Position numbers and translations under genes: made by a program
Notes under the pieces: generated by a model
Seen by the model: only the letters and a program-made list of their open reading frames with translations
Databases searched by the model: none
Told to the model about the DNA's origin: nothing
Shown: piece by piece, positions 53,080 to 62,758 of the stretch
How the letters are laid out: each line of letters starts with the position of its first letter
Position numbering within the stretch: the stretch's first letter is position 1
Assembly: GCA_963721365.1 (NCBI GenBank)
Contig: CAVRJE010000017.1
Span: 124,001 to 188,000 of the forward strand
Direction of reading: 5' to 3'
Source of the DNA: CAIQPS01 sp963721365
GTDB taxonomy: Bacteria > Actinomycetota > Thermoleophilia > RBG-16-64-13
DNA length: 64,000 nt

Positions 53080-54075
53080 CTAGGGGCGTCCGCGCCCCGT
53101 CTTACGTTCCTTGGCCGCGTAGAGGTTGGTGTCTGCCCGTTTGAGCAGTGCGTCTGCCGAAGTCCCTTCAGCCGGGCATGAGGACGCTCCGAAGCTGACT
53201 TCCAGGCTTACGTAGCCGCCGCCCAGTTTCAGGCGGGTCTTGCTGATCGTCTCCGCTATCCTTCGGCCGACTGCCTGGATCGCGTTCTTGTCGGCTTCGG
53301 GCATGAGGATGATGAACTCGTCGCCCCCGTAGCGGCAGGGGATGTCGGTGTCGCGGATGGTGGCGCGCATGACGCTCGCCAGATGCTTCAGGGCTTCGTC
53401 TCCGGCCGCATGCCCAAAGGTGTCGTTCACCAGCTTGAGGCTGTCGAGATCGAGCATGAGAACGGCGAACGGGTGGTTGTACCGTTTGTAGAGCTCGACG
53501 TGACGTTCCAGTTCCTGCTCCAGGTAGCGCCGGTTGTGGAGCCCGGTGAGCGTATCCGTGTGAGCCAGGCGGTCGAGTTCGGCGCTCGACTGCTGGTGGT
53601 ACGCCTCGGCGGCGGTCGTCATGACCCGGTGAAGAGCCATGCGCATGATGCGGACGAGGGCGAGGATCTCCTTGTCCTGCTGGCGCAGACCAGCGGAGAG
53701 TCGGTCCCAGATCGCCTCTTCGAGGGCGTCCAGACTATCGGTGAGGGGCCCTATCCCCCCGCTCTCGTCGTGCTGCAAAAGCCCGAGCGCCGAAGCCTGT
53801 CTGTGATACAGCCCTCCGGGGCCGAACTGGGAGAGCGTCTCCTCATCGGAAAGGCAGTTCGCCAGCCCCTCGATGAGCTCCACGGACGTCCGGATGGTCT
53901 CCTGAGTGGGGAACTGCTCCAGAGCGTGGAGATCGTCGATCTCGCTGATGAGGCGGCTCAGCCACGTCTTGGTGATATCGAGCTTGTGCTGCTCAAGAAT
54001 GATCTTGGCCTTGTCCAGCACCGCGTTCGGGTCGGCTGCCTCTTGCGGTCTGTGCGCACTGATGTTCTTCGGCAC
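53080..54075 (-). CDS. Diguanylate cyclase with RsbRD-like helical sensor
   Basis: About 331 residues. The C-terminal GGDEF domain is complete: DTLTGLHNRRYLEQEL, LMLDLDSLKLVNDTFGH and the active-site GGDEF, preceded five residues earlier by an RxxD inhibitory site (RDTD). It should make cyclic di-GMP. The N-terminal 190 residues are all-helical and resemble RsbRD-type sensor domains, with no membrane helix, so it probably senses an internal signal. The GTG at 54075 has a ggagagg site and is preferred to the upstream GTG near 54210. A perfect tataat at 54117-54122 reads the other way, toward the glycosyltransferase. Confidence 0.85.
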   Translation of the reverse strand: MPKNISAHRPQEAADPNAVLDKAKIILEQHKLDITKTWLSRLISEIDDLHALEQFPTQETIRTSVELIEGLANCLSDEETLSQFGPGGLYHRQASALGLLQHDESGGIGPLTDSLDALEEAIWDRLSAGLRQQDKEILALVRIMRMALHRVMTTAAEAYHQQSSAELDRLAHTDTLTGLHNRRYLEQELERHVELYKRYNHPFAVLMLDLDSLKLVNDTFGHAAGDEALKHLASVMRATIRDTDIPCRYGGDEFIILMPEADKNAIQAVGRRIAETISKTRLKLGGGYVSLEVSFGASSCPAEGTSADALLKRADTNLYAAKERKTGRGRP

Positions 54076-54226
54076 CGACGAACCTCTCCACTCTGAATAC
54101 AAATATGCACACATCTTATAATCAGGGCCCCAAAGACGCAAGGAGGAAAAGGGCTCCTCTGATACTATTTCGGCACGGCGCGGCAAAATCGCGACCTGAC
54201 CCTTTTGCACGGCGGCTGGAGGGCAC

Positions 54227-55498
54227 GTGAGGATAGGATTCGACGCGAGAGCGATCAGCTACCGGGGCATCGGCACCTACTCCCGGAACCTTCTCCGCCA
54301 TTTCGCCGATACGGGCACGGAAGTCGTCGTCTTCTGCCAGGATCAGGAGAAGGACACCATGCCTGCCGTCGATTCGTTCACCCTCATTTCGGCCAACATG
54401 GATCCTCTCTCGATGCAATCGCGCGGCGCGTTCCGCTCCCTCGTGCAGAAGTCCAAAGTGGACCTGCTGCACGTACCGAGTCCCTGGGCCCCGACGCCGC
54501 TGGACACTCCCCTGGTCGCCACCGTCCACGACGTCACCCCTCTGCTCTACCCCCGCAGCCTGCCGTTGGTCCTGCGCCTGCGCTACAAGCGCCAGTTGAC
54601 CCGCACGTTGAACGAAGCCAAGCGGGTCATCACCGTCTCGCAGATCTCGCTGTCGGCCCTCAGCGCCTACGCGGGCGTCAATCCGGGCAAGGTGCGGGTG
54701 ATCCACAACGGGGTCTCCGAGCGGTTCCACCCCGATGTCACCCCCGAAGAGCAGGCGGCGGCACGGCGTCACTATTCCCTCCCGGAGCGGTTCGCTTTCT
54801 GGGTGGGCGATTTTCGGCCGGAGAAGAACCTCCCGTTCCTCATCGACGCCTGGTCCCGCTTGCTGCAATCATATTCCGGACCCTCCCGCCCTGGTCCTCG
54901 CCGGCGCGCAGAGAGGGGAGTACCGGAAGCTGAGGAAAGAGGTGGAGAAGCGCGGCCTGGAGGGTCAGGTTCTCTTCCCCGGCTTCATCCGCGATGACGA
55001 TCTGGCCGCGGTCTATTCCGCGGCCACCCTCTTCGTCTTTCCGTCGCTCTACGAGGGTTTCGGACTGCCGCCCCTCGAGGCGATGGCGTGCGGCACCCCG
55101 TGCGTGGTGTCGCAATTCCTCGTCGCTGCCTGAGGTCACCGGGTCCGCGGCACTGCTCTTCAACCCGACCTCCCTGGACAGCCTCGAGGAGTGCGTGGTG
55201 CGGGTGCTGACCGACCACGAGCTTTACGAGGCCCTCCGCCAGGACGGGCTCCGCCAGTCGGCTCTGCTTTCCCTGGAGCAAGGCCGCGCAGGAGACGCTG
55301 GCGGTGTACCGAAGCGTGCTGGAGGAGATGGGCCCGGCCAGGCGCTGGCGAGTAGAGCTCGAGCATGAAGATACGCCGCAGGGTGCGATGGGCGCAGCGA
55401 GGCTAGGCCAGGAAGCACTCGTCAGCGCTACGGGCGCGACCAGGCAACGCATCGCGCTGCCCAGTGCGGACTCGCGGCCTCGGCTCCGCGACGAGTAA
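54227..55498 (+). CDS. GT4-family glycosyltransferase (three frameshifts)
   Basis: A GT-B glycosyltransferase. It opens RIGFDARAISYRGIGTYSRNLL, with donor-side motifs AFWVGDFRPEKNL, ALVLAGAQRGEYRKL and the EX7E-like block FVFPSLYEGFGLPPLEAMACGTPCVVS. The frame breaks near 54868, near 55115 (VVS then SSSLPEV) and near 55275 (PWSKAAQETLAVYRSVLEEMG). Past about residue 385 the frame runs into a dispersed repeat and stops at 55498, so the last 40 or so residues are probably repeat-derived. Its location before the menaquinone cluster gives no clue to the acceptor; cell-envelope sugars are likely. Confidence 0.75.
55385..55471. repeat. Second copy of the dispersed repeat
   Basis: Matches the minus strand of 11271-11366 at about 80 percent by eye, sharing gcgatgggc, gaggctagg, caggaagc, cagcgctacgggcgcgacc and caacgcatcgcgc in the same order. 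This copy lacks the terminal inverted repeats seen at 11239-11416 and lies across the 3' end of the glycosyltransferase gene. Confidence 0.7.
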
Positions 55499-55508
55499 AA
55501 TCGCCGCT

Positions 55509-57069
55509 ATGAAAGACCTGCACGATTTCATCAAGCTGCTGCGGGACAAAGGGCAGTTGTCGGTCATCGACACTCCCGTCGACCCGGTCCTCGAGATGAC
55601 CGAGATCGCCGACCGGGTCGTCAAGGCCGGAGGCCCGGCGCTCCTCTTCACCAAGCCCAAGGGCTACTCCTTCCCGGTGCTCATCAACCAGTTCGGCAGC
55701 GACGAGCGGATGTGCCTGGCTCTGCGCGCCGCGATCGTACGAGGAGTTGAGCGCCCGGATAGGGCGGTTGGTGTCTCTCGAGGTCCCGAGCGGGGCCTGG
55801 GAGAAGGTGAAGGCGCTGTCGAAGCTCAAGGACCTCGCCGCGGTCCAGCCGCGTAGTGTCAAGAACGGCCCCTGCCAGGAAGTGGTGCTGACCGGCGAAG
55901 CGGTCGATCTGGGAGCGCTGCCCATACTCCAGTGCTGGCCGCTGGACGCCGGCCGCTACATCACGCTCCCGCTGGTCTTCACCCGGCATCCGGTGACCGG
56001 CCGGCGCAACGTCGGCATGTACCGCCTGCAGGTGTTCGACCGGAACACCACCGGCATGCACTGGCACATCCATAAGGATGCCGCCGAGCATTACCGGGTG
56101 GCGGCGGACCAGGCCGCCGCGGGCCGATCCGCGGCCGGCGGGGCCGGCACAGCTGTCGCGGGCGGCCGGGGCCGGATGGAAGTGGCGGTCGCCATCGGGA
56201 CCGATCCCGCCGTCACCTACGCGGCCACCGCTCCAGTACCGGGGGCCATCGACGAGATGACGTTCGCCGGGTTCTTGCGGGACGAAGCGGTGGAGATGGT
56301 GCACTGCAAGACCGTGGCCCTGGAGGTGCCGGCGCATGCCGAGTTCGTGCTCGAAGGGTACGTGGACCTCGAGGAGTCGCGGCGGGAAGGGCCCTTCGGC
56401 GACCATACCGGCTACTACTCGCTGGCGGACGATTATCCCGTGCTCCACCTGACGGCGCTGACCCACCGACGTGACGCCGTCTACTCGACCACCATAGTCG
56501 GCCAGGCCCCGATGGAAGACACCTACCTGGGCAAGGCGACGGAGCGCCTGTTCCTCCCCCTGCTGAGGATCACCCTCCCCGAGCTCATCGACATGGACCT
56601 GCCCAAGGAGGGTGGCTTCCACAACTGCGTCCTGGTCTCGGTCGACAAGCGCTACCCGCTTCATGCCCGGAAAGTGATCCACGCTCTCTGGGGGACCGGT
56701 CAGATGCAGTTCGCCAAGTGCATCGTGGTCGTCGACGGCGGTGTCGATGTCCACGACTACGCCCAGGTGGCCTGGAGAGTCTTCAACAACGTCGATTGGC
56801 AGCGGGACGTCACGATCGTAGAGGGTCCCCTCGACGTGCTCGACCACTCCTCGCCGCATCCGCTGCGGGGCGGCAAGATCGGCATCGACGCCACCATAAA
56901 GTGGCCCGAGGAAGGCCACGGCCGGGAGTGGCCTTCCGACGTGGCGATGTCGTCCGAGGTGAAGGCGCGCATAGACGAGTTGTGGCCCTCCCTCGGCCTG
57001 GGCGACCTGCGCTCGCCCGGTCGTAGTGCCGCCGGGCCGGCAGCACCCGGCAGCGCCCCTCGCGGCTAG
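55509..57069 (+). CDS. UbiD-family prenylated-FMN decarboxylase (probable menaquinone pathway; frameshifted)
   Basis: About 519 residues. UbiD signatures include MKDLHDFIKLLRDKGQL, RNVGMYRLQVFDRNTTGMHWHIHKDAAEH and EFVLEGYVDLEESRREGPFGDHTGYYSL; the conserved Glu residues of the catalytic E-R-E network lie in the last. The frame breaks near 55735, where an extra a precedes SYEELSARIG. An Ala/Gly loop (AADQAAAGRSAAGGAG) is inserted near residue 210. It sits at the head of the UbiA, UbiE, MqnE, MqnA, MqnC run, so it probably decarboxylates the 1,4-dihydroxy-6-naphthoate product in the futalosine route. No UbiX gene is visible. Confidence 0.86.
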
Positions 57070-57084
57070 GCGGACAAGGGAGCC

Positions 57085-57945
57085 ATGACACTGTTCGTCT
57101 ACGCCCGCCGGTTCGTCAATCTGATCAAGTTCGAGCACTCGCTCTTCGCGCTGCCGTTCGCCTATGCGGCCGCGTTCCTCGCCGAGATGCGGGTACCGGG
57201 GTTCTGGGTGATGTTCTGGATCACGGTGGCGATGGTCGCGGCCCGCAGCTTCGGCATGTCAGTCAACCGGCTCATCGACGCCGAACTCGACGCCCGGAAC
57301 CCGCGGACGGCCGGACGGGAGATACCCGCGGGCAGGCTGACCTACCGTCAGGTGTGGATCTTCGCGGTGGTCTGGCTTGCCGTCCTCGTCTACGCGACCT
57401 TCAATCTTCCGGTGGTGACCCGGTACCTCTGGCCGCTCGTGGTCATCCCGATGATCGTCTACCCCTACACCAAGCGGTGGACCCCCTTCTGTCACCTGGT
57501 GCTGGGTCTCGCCGACGGCCTGGGGCCGGTCGGCGCCTGGGTGGCGGTCACCGGCAAGGTCACCTGGGAGCCCTTCGTGCTCGGAGCCGGGGTGGGGCTG
57601 TGGATCGCCGGGTTCGACATCATCTACGCGTTCATGGACATCAAGGTGGACCAGGAACAGGGCCTTCACTCCATCCCCGCCGACTACGGGGAGACGGCGG
57701 GCTTGTGGACCACGCGCGCTTTCCATCTCCTGGCTGCGATACTCCTCGCCCTCACCGGGTATGCGCAGGGGACCAGCTTCGTCTACTACCTGGGCGTGGC
57801 GGTGTGTGCCGTTCTGCTGTTCTACGAGAACTGGCTGATGCGTAAGGCCGACCTGCAGAGAGTCGGTGTGGCCTTCATGACCATGAACGGCATCATCAGC
57901 GTGGTGTTCCTGTTCTTCACCACCCTCAGCCTGTACGTGCCATGA
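57085..57945 (+). CDS. UbiA-family prenyltransferase (MqnP-like)
   Basis: A 286-residue membrane enzyme with eight or nine helices. The first prenyl-diphosphate motif is NRLIDAELDARN (NxxxDxxxD), the second DIIYAFMDIKVDQEQ (DxxxD type). It attaches a polyprenyl chain to an aromatic acid. In a cluster with futalosine enzymes the acceptor is probably 1,4-dihydroxy-6-naphthoate, as for MqnP. It starts 15 bases after ubiD and overlaps the methyltransferase gene by four bases (ATGA). Confidence 0.88.
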   Translation: MTLFVYARRFVNLIKFEHSLFALPFAYAAAFLAEMRVPGFWVMFWITVAMVAARSFGMSVNRLIDAELDARNPRTAGREIPAGRLTYRQVWIFAVVWLAVLVYATFNLPVVTRYLWPLVVIPMIVYPYTKRWTPFCHLVLGLADGLGPVGAWVAVTGKVTWEPFVLGAGVGLWIAGFDIIYAFMDIKVDQEQGLHSIPADYGETAGLWTTRAFHLLAAILLALTGYAQGTSFVYYLGVAVCAVLLFYENWLMRKADLQRVGVAFMTMNGIISVVFLFFTTLSLYVP

Positions 57946-58694
57946 CCCCGCTCGACGCCTCGCCGGAGCCGGCCAGGGTCCTCCGTATGTTCGACGGTAT
58001 CGCCGGCTCCTACGACCGCCTCAACGACCTGATGACCGCCGGTCTGCACCATCGCTGGCGGGAGCTCGCGGTCATGGTGGCCAGGGTCGGCCCCGGCTCC
58101 TCGGCGTTGGACGTCTGCTGCGGCACCGGCGATCTCGCGTTCGCCCTTCGCCGGGCGGTCGGGCCGGGAGGCCGCGTCGTTGGGGTGGACGTGTCGGAGG
58201 AGATGCTGGAGGTGGCCCGGGACAAGTGCGGGCGCAACCAGCTCTACGCGCAGTTCGAGCGGGCCGACGTCCTCGCTTTGCCCTTCCCCGACGGCGGCGG
58301 GGCGCTTGGGAACGCCGGTGCCGCGGGCCCGACCGGTTTCGACGCCTGTACCGTAGGCTTCGGCATCCGCAACGTGCCGGACATCGTCGGGGCCTTCAGC
58401 GAGATGCGGCGGGTCTGCCGCCCCGGGGGCCGAGTCGTCTGCCTCGAGATAACCCAGCCGGCTATCCCCGTGTTCAAGCAGTTCTACGCACTCTGGTTCC
58501 GCCGCGCCGTCCCGGTGCTGGGTCGGCTCGCGGCAAGGGATGCGACCGCGTACACCTATCTGCCGGAGTCGGTGCTGCGCTTTCCCCCTCCAGACGAACT
58601 GAAGCGGTTGATGGAGCAGGCAGGTCTGCGCAACGTCCGCTACGAGATCCTGGCCGGAGGGATCATCGCTCTGCACCACGCGATCGTCTGCTAG
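57942..58694 (+). CDS. ubiE: Demethylmenaquinone methyltransferase (UbiE/MenG)
   Basis: A 250-residue SAM methyltransferase for the last step of menaquinone synthesis. UbiE-family motifs are present: VLRMFDGIAGSYDRLNDLMTAG, the SAM site LDVCCGTGDLAFAL, and the signature TVGFGIRNVPDIVGAF. A short Gly/Ala insert (GGGALGNAGAAGPTG) precedes the last. The ATG overlaps the UbiA stop. Confidence 0.92.
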   Translation: MTPLDASPEPARVLRMFDGIAGSYDRLNDLMTAGLHHRWRELAVMVARVGPGSSALDVCCGTGDLAFALRRAVGPGGRVVGVDVSEEMLEVARDKCGRNQLYAQFERADVLALPFPDGGGALGNAGAAGPTGFDACTVGFGIRNVPDIVGAFSEMRRVCRPGGRVVCLEITQPAIPVFKQFYALWFRRAVPVLGRLAARDATAYTYLPESVLRFPPPDELKRLMEQAGLRNVRYEILAGGIIALHHAIVC

Positions 58695-58703
58695 ACTCCG
58701 GCC

Positions 58704-59895
58704 ATGCCGCCCGTTTCGCGTGCCGACCCTCTCGATGTCGTCGAACAGAAAGTAGCTCGCAAGGAGCGTCTTTCCGCCGCCGACGGCCTCGCCCTGTTCG
58801 AGTCCGTCGACCTGCTCCGCGTGGGTCGCCTTGCCGACGAAGCGCGCCGGCGCGCGGTCGGTCAGGACGTGTATTTCGTGGTCAACCGGCACATCAACTA
58901 CACCAACATCTGCCGCAACCGCTGCCGCTTCTGCGCCTTCTCCCGCAGCGAGGGAGAACCGGGGGCGTACTCGCTCACGGTGGAAGAGGTGCTCGCCAAG
59001 GCGCGCGAGAGCATCGAGCAGGGAGCCACCGAGATCCACATCGTCGGAGGGGAGCACCCGGCGCTGCCCTACGCGGATGTACGTTCGATGATCTCCGGGA
59101 TCCGGGAGATGTCTGCCGACCGTGCACATCAAGGCCTTCACCGCTTCCGAGATCGTCCACTTCGCCGAGAGGGAAGGGGTGCCCGTAGAGCAGATACTCG
59201 GGGATCTCCAGTCGGCCGGGCTGGACAGCCTGCCGGGGGGTGGAGCCGAGATATTCGCGGAGCGGGTGCGGAACGAGGTCTGTCCGGCCAAGATATCGGG
59301 CGAGCGGTGGCTGGAGGTCCATGCCATCGCGCACAGGCTTGGCCTGAAGACCAACGCCACCATGCTCTACGGCCACGTCGAGAAGTACGAAGACCGGGTG
59401 GACCACTTGCTCCGTTTGAGGACCACCCAGGATGAGACAGGCGGTTTTCAGGCCTTCATCGCGCTCGCCTTCCAGCCGGCTGCGAACACGCCGCTGGCGC
59501 ACCTTCCCGGCACGACCGGGGTCGACGACCTCAAGACGATGGCGGTCGCCCGCCTGCTGCTCGACAACTTCCTCCACATCAAGACCTACTGGGTCATGAC
59601 CGGGCTGAAACTTGCTCAGACCGCGCTGTTCTTCGGGGCCAACGACATGGACGGCACGGTGGTCGAGGAGGTCATCTCTTTGATGTCGGGAGCGGCCCAC
59701 GGGCAGGCCCTCTCGAAGGCCGAGCTCGTCCGGGTCATCCGCGACGCCGGGCGGGTCCCCGTTGAGCGGGACGGCCTCTACCAGGTTGTGCGCCGCTACG
59801 ACGAGGCCGACGCTGGGGCGCCGGGCGGCCCGGTGCCGGCCGCCGCGCCTGGAGCCTCGAGCCCGGGCGGCCCGCCGCAAGGGAGCGGGGCGTGA
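58704..59895 (+). CDS. mqnE: Aminodeoxyfutalosine synthase MqnE (frameshifted)
   Basis: About 397 residues, radical SAM. The cluster motif CRNRCRFC (CxxxCxxC) follows HINYTNI near residue 70. HIKAFTASEI is typical of MqnE and separates it from MqnC. The frame breaks near 59121 (SAD then VHIKAFTASE), explained by one extra c. The C-terminal 30 residues are an Ala/Gly/Pro tail. It joins chorismate-derived 3-enolpyruvylbenzoate, the MqnA product, to adenosine from SAM. The stop overlaps the mqnA GTG. Confidence 0.9.
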
Positions 59896-60764
59896 CGGTC
59901 AGGGTCGGTCACATCGAGTTCCTCAACTGCTACCCGCTCTATCACGGCTTCGAGCAGACGGGGATGCTCGCCGACGACCGGCACATCGACCGCCCCGGCC
60001 GGCCGGGGGTGGAGTTGCTCCCCGGCGTCCCCACCGAACTCAACCGCATGCTGGCGGCCGGAGAGATCGATCTCGGTCCTGTCAGCTCCATAGCCTATGC
60101 TCGGAATCATGGCCGTTTGCTGCTCTCTCGGGGGCTGAGCATCTCCTCGCTCGGCGCGGTGGACAGCATTCAGCTCGTGACCCGGCGTCCGCTCGATGAG
60201 ATCCGGTCGGTGGCCCTCACTCCCCAGAGCGCCACGTCGGTCACCCTGCTCAAGACCATCCTCAAGCTCAGATTCCGGCAGAACGTCTCCTACTCCGAGC
60301 TGGCGGGTCCCGTCGAGGCCGCGCTCGAGGCGCACGACGCCGTGCTCCTCATCGGTGACCAGGGGTTGGAAGCCCTCTACTTTCCCATCCCGGGGACGAC
60401 CTGCCACGACCTTGGCGCTCTGTGGCAGGAGTGGACGGGGCTTCCCATGGTCTATGCCGTCTGGGCGGCGCGGGAGGATTTCGCGCGGAGCAACGGAGCG
60501 GAGCTTCTGGCGGTGGAGGAGGAGTTGGTCCGCTGCATGGACTACGGGCGCGACCATCTTTCCGAGGTCGTCGAATCGGCGCTCGGCCGGTATCGCTTCG
60601 ACCGCGCCGGGTTGACGCGCTACTTCGCCCGCCTCCGCTACGACTTCACCGCGGAATACCGGGAAGGGCTGGCGCGCTTCTACGAACTGGCGCATGAAGC
60701 CGGAGAGCTCGAGGAGGTCCCCCGGCTTCGCTTCATCGACGAGGTAGCGGGGGCGGCGCCGTGA
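59892..60764 (+). CDS. mqnA: Chorismate dehydratase MqnA
   Basis: A 290-residue enzyme with a periplasmic-binding-like fold that dehydrates chorismate, the first committed step of the futalosine pathway. Conserved features: RVGHIEFLNCYPLYHGF at the N-terminus, ELNRMLAAGEIDLGPVSSI and ALTPQSATSVTLLK, with GDQGLEAL downstream. GTG start overlapping mqnE (GTGA); the stop overlaps the mqnC GTG in the same way, so mqnE, mqnA and mqnC are translated as a coupled set. Confidence 0.93.
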   Translation: MTVRVGHIEFLNCYPLYHGFEQTGMLADDRHIDRPGRPGVELLPGVPTELNRMLAAGEIDLGPVSSIAYARNHGRLLLSRGLSISSLGAVDSIQLVTRRPLDEIRSVALTPQSATSVTLLKTILKLRFRQNVSYSELAGPVEAALEAHDAVLLIGDQGLEALYFPIPGTTCHDLGALWQEWTGLPMVYAVWAAREDFARSNGAELLAVEEELVRCMDYGRDHLSEVVESALGRYRFDRAGLTRYFARLRYDFTAEYREGLARFYELAHEAGELEEVPRLRFIDEVAGAAP

Positions 60765-61804
60765 GGCGCATGACCGACGGCGAAGCCCTGGAGTTGCTGC
60801 GCTCGCGCGACCTCCTCGGAGTGGGGGCGCGAGCCCACGAAGTGCGCGAGCGCCTCGTCCCCGGCCCCCTGGCCACCTACATCATCGATCGCAACATCAA
60901 CTACACGAACGTCTGCGTATCGGGCTGCCGGTTCTGCGCCTTCCACTGCAAGCCGGGAGACGCCGAGGCCTACGTGCTCTCCCGCGAGGAGATCCACGAC
61001 AAGATCCAGGAGACGCTCGATCTGGGCGGGACCGCGATCATGATGCAGGGCGGCCTCCATCCCGACCTGGACATCACCTATTTCGAGGGCCTCTTCCGCT
61101 CGATCAAGGAGCGCTTCGATATCACCATCCACTCGCTTTCGGCTCCCGAGATCGTCCACATCGCCAAAGTGAGCGACCTGCCGGTGGGCGAGGTCCTGCG
61201 TCGCCTGAAAGCGGCGGGGTTGGATTCGCTGCCGGGCGGGGGCGCGGAGATCCTCGTCGATAGGGTGCGGGAGCAGGTGGCTCCGGGCAAGGCGAACACG
61301 CGCGAGTGGCTGGATGTTATGCGCGAGGCCCACAGGCAGGGGATCCCTGGCACGGCCACGATGATGTTCGGAAGCGTCGAGTCGCTCGAAGACCGCGTAG
61401 AGCATCTGCGGGCGATCCGCGATCTGCAGGACGAGACCGGGGGTTTTCGTGCCTTCATACCCTGGAGCTTTCAGTCCGGCCGGACGGCCCTGCAGGCCAC
61501 CACGCAGCAGGCCACCGGCGTCGACTATCTGATGACCTTGGCCGTGTCCCGCTTGTACCTGGACAACGTGCCGCACATCCAGGCCTCATGGGTCACCCAG
61601 GGGCTGAAGATAGGGCAGGTGGCCCTCCGCTTTGGGGCCGATGACCTGGGGAGCACCATGATCGAGGAGAATGTGGTGTCCGCGACCGGGCTTACGGTAC
61701 GAGCCAACCAGGACGATCTGGTCCGGGCCATCCAAGATGCGGGTTTCGTTCCCGCGCAGCGGAGGACGGACTACACTCTGGTGGACGCCCAACATGCGCT
61801 CTAG
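60761..61804 (+). CDS. mqnC: Cyclic dehypoxanthinyl futalosine synthase MqnC
   Basis: A 347-residue radical SAM enzyme that cyclises dehypoxanthinyl futalosine. The cluster motif CVSGCRFC follows NINYTNV, and MMQGGLHPDLDITYFEGLF and HSLSAPEIVHIAK are MqnC-type. It is paralogous to MqnE two genes upstream. GTG start at 60761; ATG 60770 (MTDGEAL) is an alternative. It ends the menaquinone run; mqnB and mqnD are not in the window. Confidence 0.93.
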   Translation: MRRMTDGEALELLRSRDLLGVGARAHEVRERLVPGPLATYIIDRNINYTNVCVSGCRFCAFHCKPGDAEAYVLSREEIHDKIQETLDLGGTAIMMQGGLHPDLDITYFEGLFRSIKERFDITIHSLSAPEIVHIAKVSDLPVGEVLRRLKAAGLDSLPGGGAEILVDRVREQVAPGKANTREWLDVMREAHRQGIPGTATMMFGSVESLEDRVEHLRAIRDLQDETGGFRAFIPWSFQSGRTALQATTQQATGVDYLMTLAVSRLYLDNVPHIQASWVTQGLKIGQVALRFGADDLGSTMIEENVVSATGLTVRANQDDLVRAIQDAGFVPAQRRTDYTLVDAQHAL

Positions 61805-61873
61805 TCGGGCCTCAGTGCTACATTTGTCAGGAAAGATCCGCAGAGGATGCTAGCTACGCGTGAAGGACTCGCA

Positions 61874-62758
61874 ATGAAAGAGATTGGAACACTCAGAGTG
61901 AAGACGGGTCTCGCCGAGATGCTCAAGGGCGGGGTCATTATGGATGTCACTACGGCAGACCAGGCGCGGATAGCCGAGGAGGCGGGCGCTTGCGCTGTGA
62001 TGGCTCTGGAACGCGTGCCGGCCGATATCCGCAGAGACGGTGGAGTGGCGCGCATGGCCGACCCGGAGAAGATCGCCGAGATCAAGGAGGCGGTCAGTAT
62101 CCCGGTCATGGCCAAGGCCCGCATCGGACACTTCGTCGAAGCGCAGGTCCTTGAAGCGCTTGAGGTGGACTACATTGACGAGAGCGAGGTCCTTACCCCC
62201 GCGGACGAGGCTCACCACATCAATAAGTGGGATTTCACCGTGCCTTTTGTCTGCGGCGCGGTCAATCTAGGCGAGGCTCTCAGGCGGATAACCGAAGGCG
62301 CCGCGATGATCCGGACCAAGGGAGAGGCCGGGACGGGCAACGTGGTGGAGGCGGTACGCCACATGCGGACGATAGTGGGGGAGATCCGCGCGCTCACCGT
62401 TCTGGACGAAGACGAGCTCTACCGCGCTGCGAAGGAACTCCGAGCCCCGCACGACCTGGTCGCGTGGGTGGCCGAACACGGGAAGCTCCCGGTGGTCAAC
62501 TTCTCGGCGGGAGGGATCGCGACTCCCGCGGACGCCGCCCTTATGATGCAACTCGGGGCGGAAGGCGTCTTCGTGGGCTCCGGTATCTTCAAGAGTGGCG
62601 ATCCCGCCCGTCGGGCCAAAGCCATCGTGGAAGCGACGACGCACTACCAGGATGCGGCAATCGTCGCCCGGGTCTCCCGAGGGCTGGGAGACGCCATGCC
62701 GGGCCTCGAGATCGGCTCCATTGGCCAAGAGAACCTCATCCAACACCGTGGCTGGTGA
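61874..62758 (+). CDS. pdxS: Pyridoxal 5'-phosphate synthase subunit PdxS
   Basis: A 294-residue TIM barrel that makes PLP from ribose 5-phosphate, glyceraldehyde 3-phosphate and ammonia. The catalytic lysines lie in VMAKARIGHF and in RTKGEAGTGNVVEA region; MDVTTADQARIAEEAGACAV is the N-terminal signature. ATG 61874 has an aagga site six bases upstream and is preferred to ATG 61847. It ends inside the start of pdxT. Confidence 0.95.
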   Translation: MKEIGTLRVKTGLAEMLKGGVIMDVTTADQARIAEEAGACAVMALERVPADIRRDGGVARMADPEKIAEIKEAVSIPVMAKARIGHFVEAQVLEALEVDYIDESEVLTPADEAHHINKWDFTVPFVCGAVNLGEALRRITEGAAMIRTKGEAGTGNVVEAVRHMRTIVGEIRALTVLDEDELYRAAKELRAPHDLVAWVAEHGKLPVVNFSAGGIATPADAALMMQLGAEGVFVGSGIFKSGDPARRAKAIVEATTHYQDAAIVARVSRGLGDAMPGLEIGSIGQENLIQHRGW

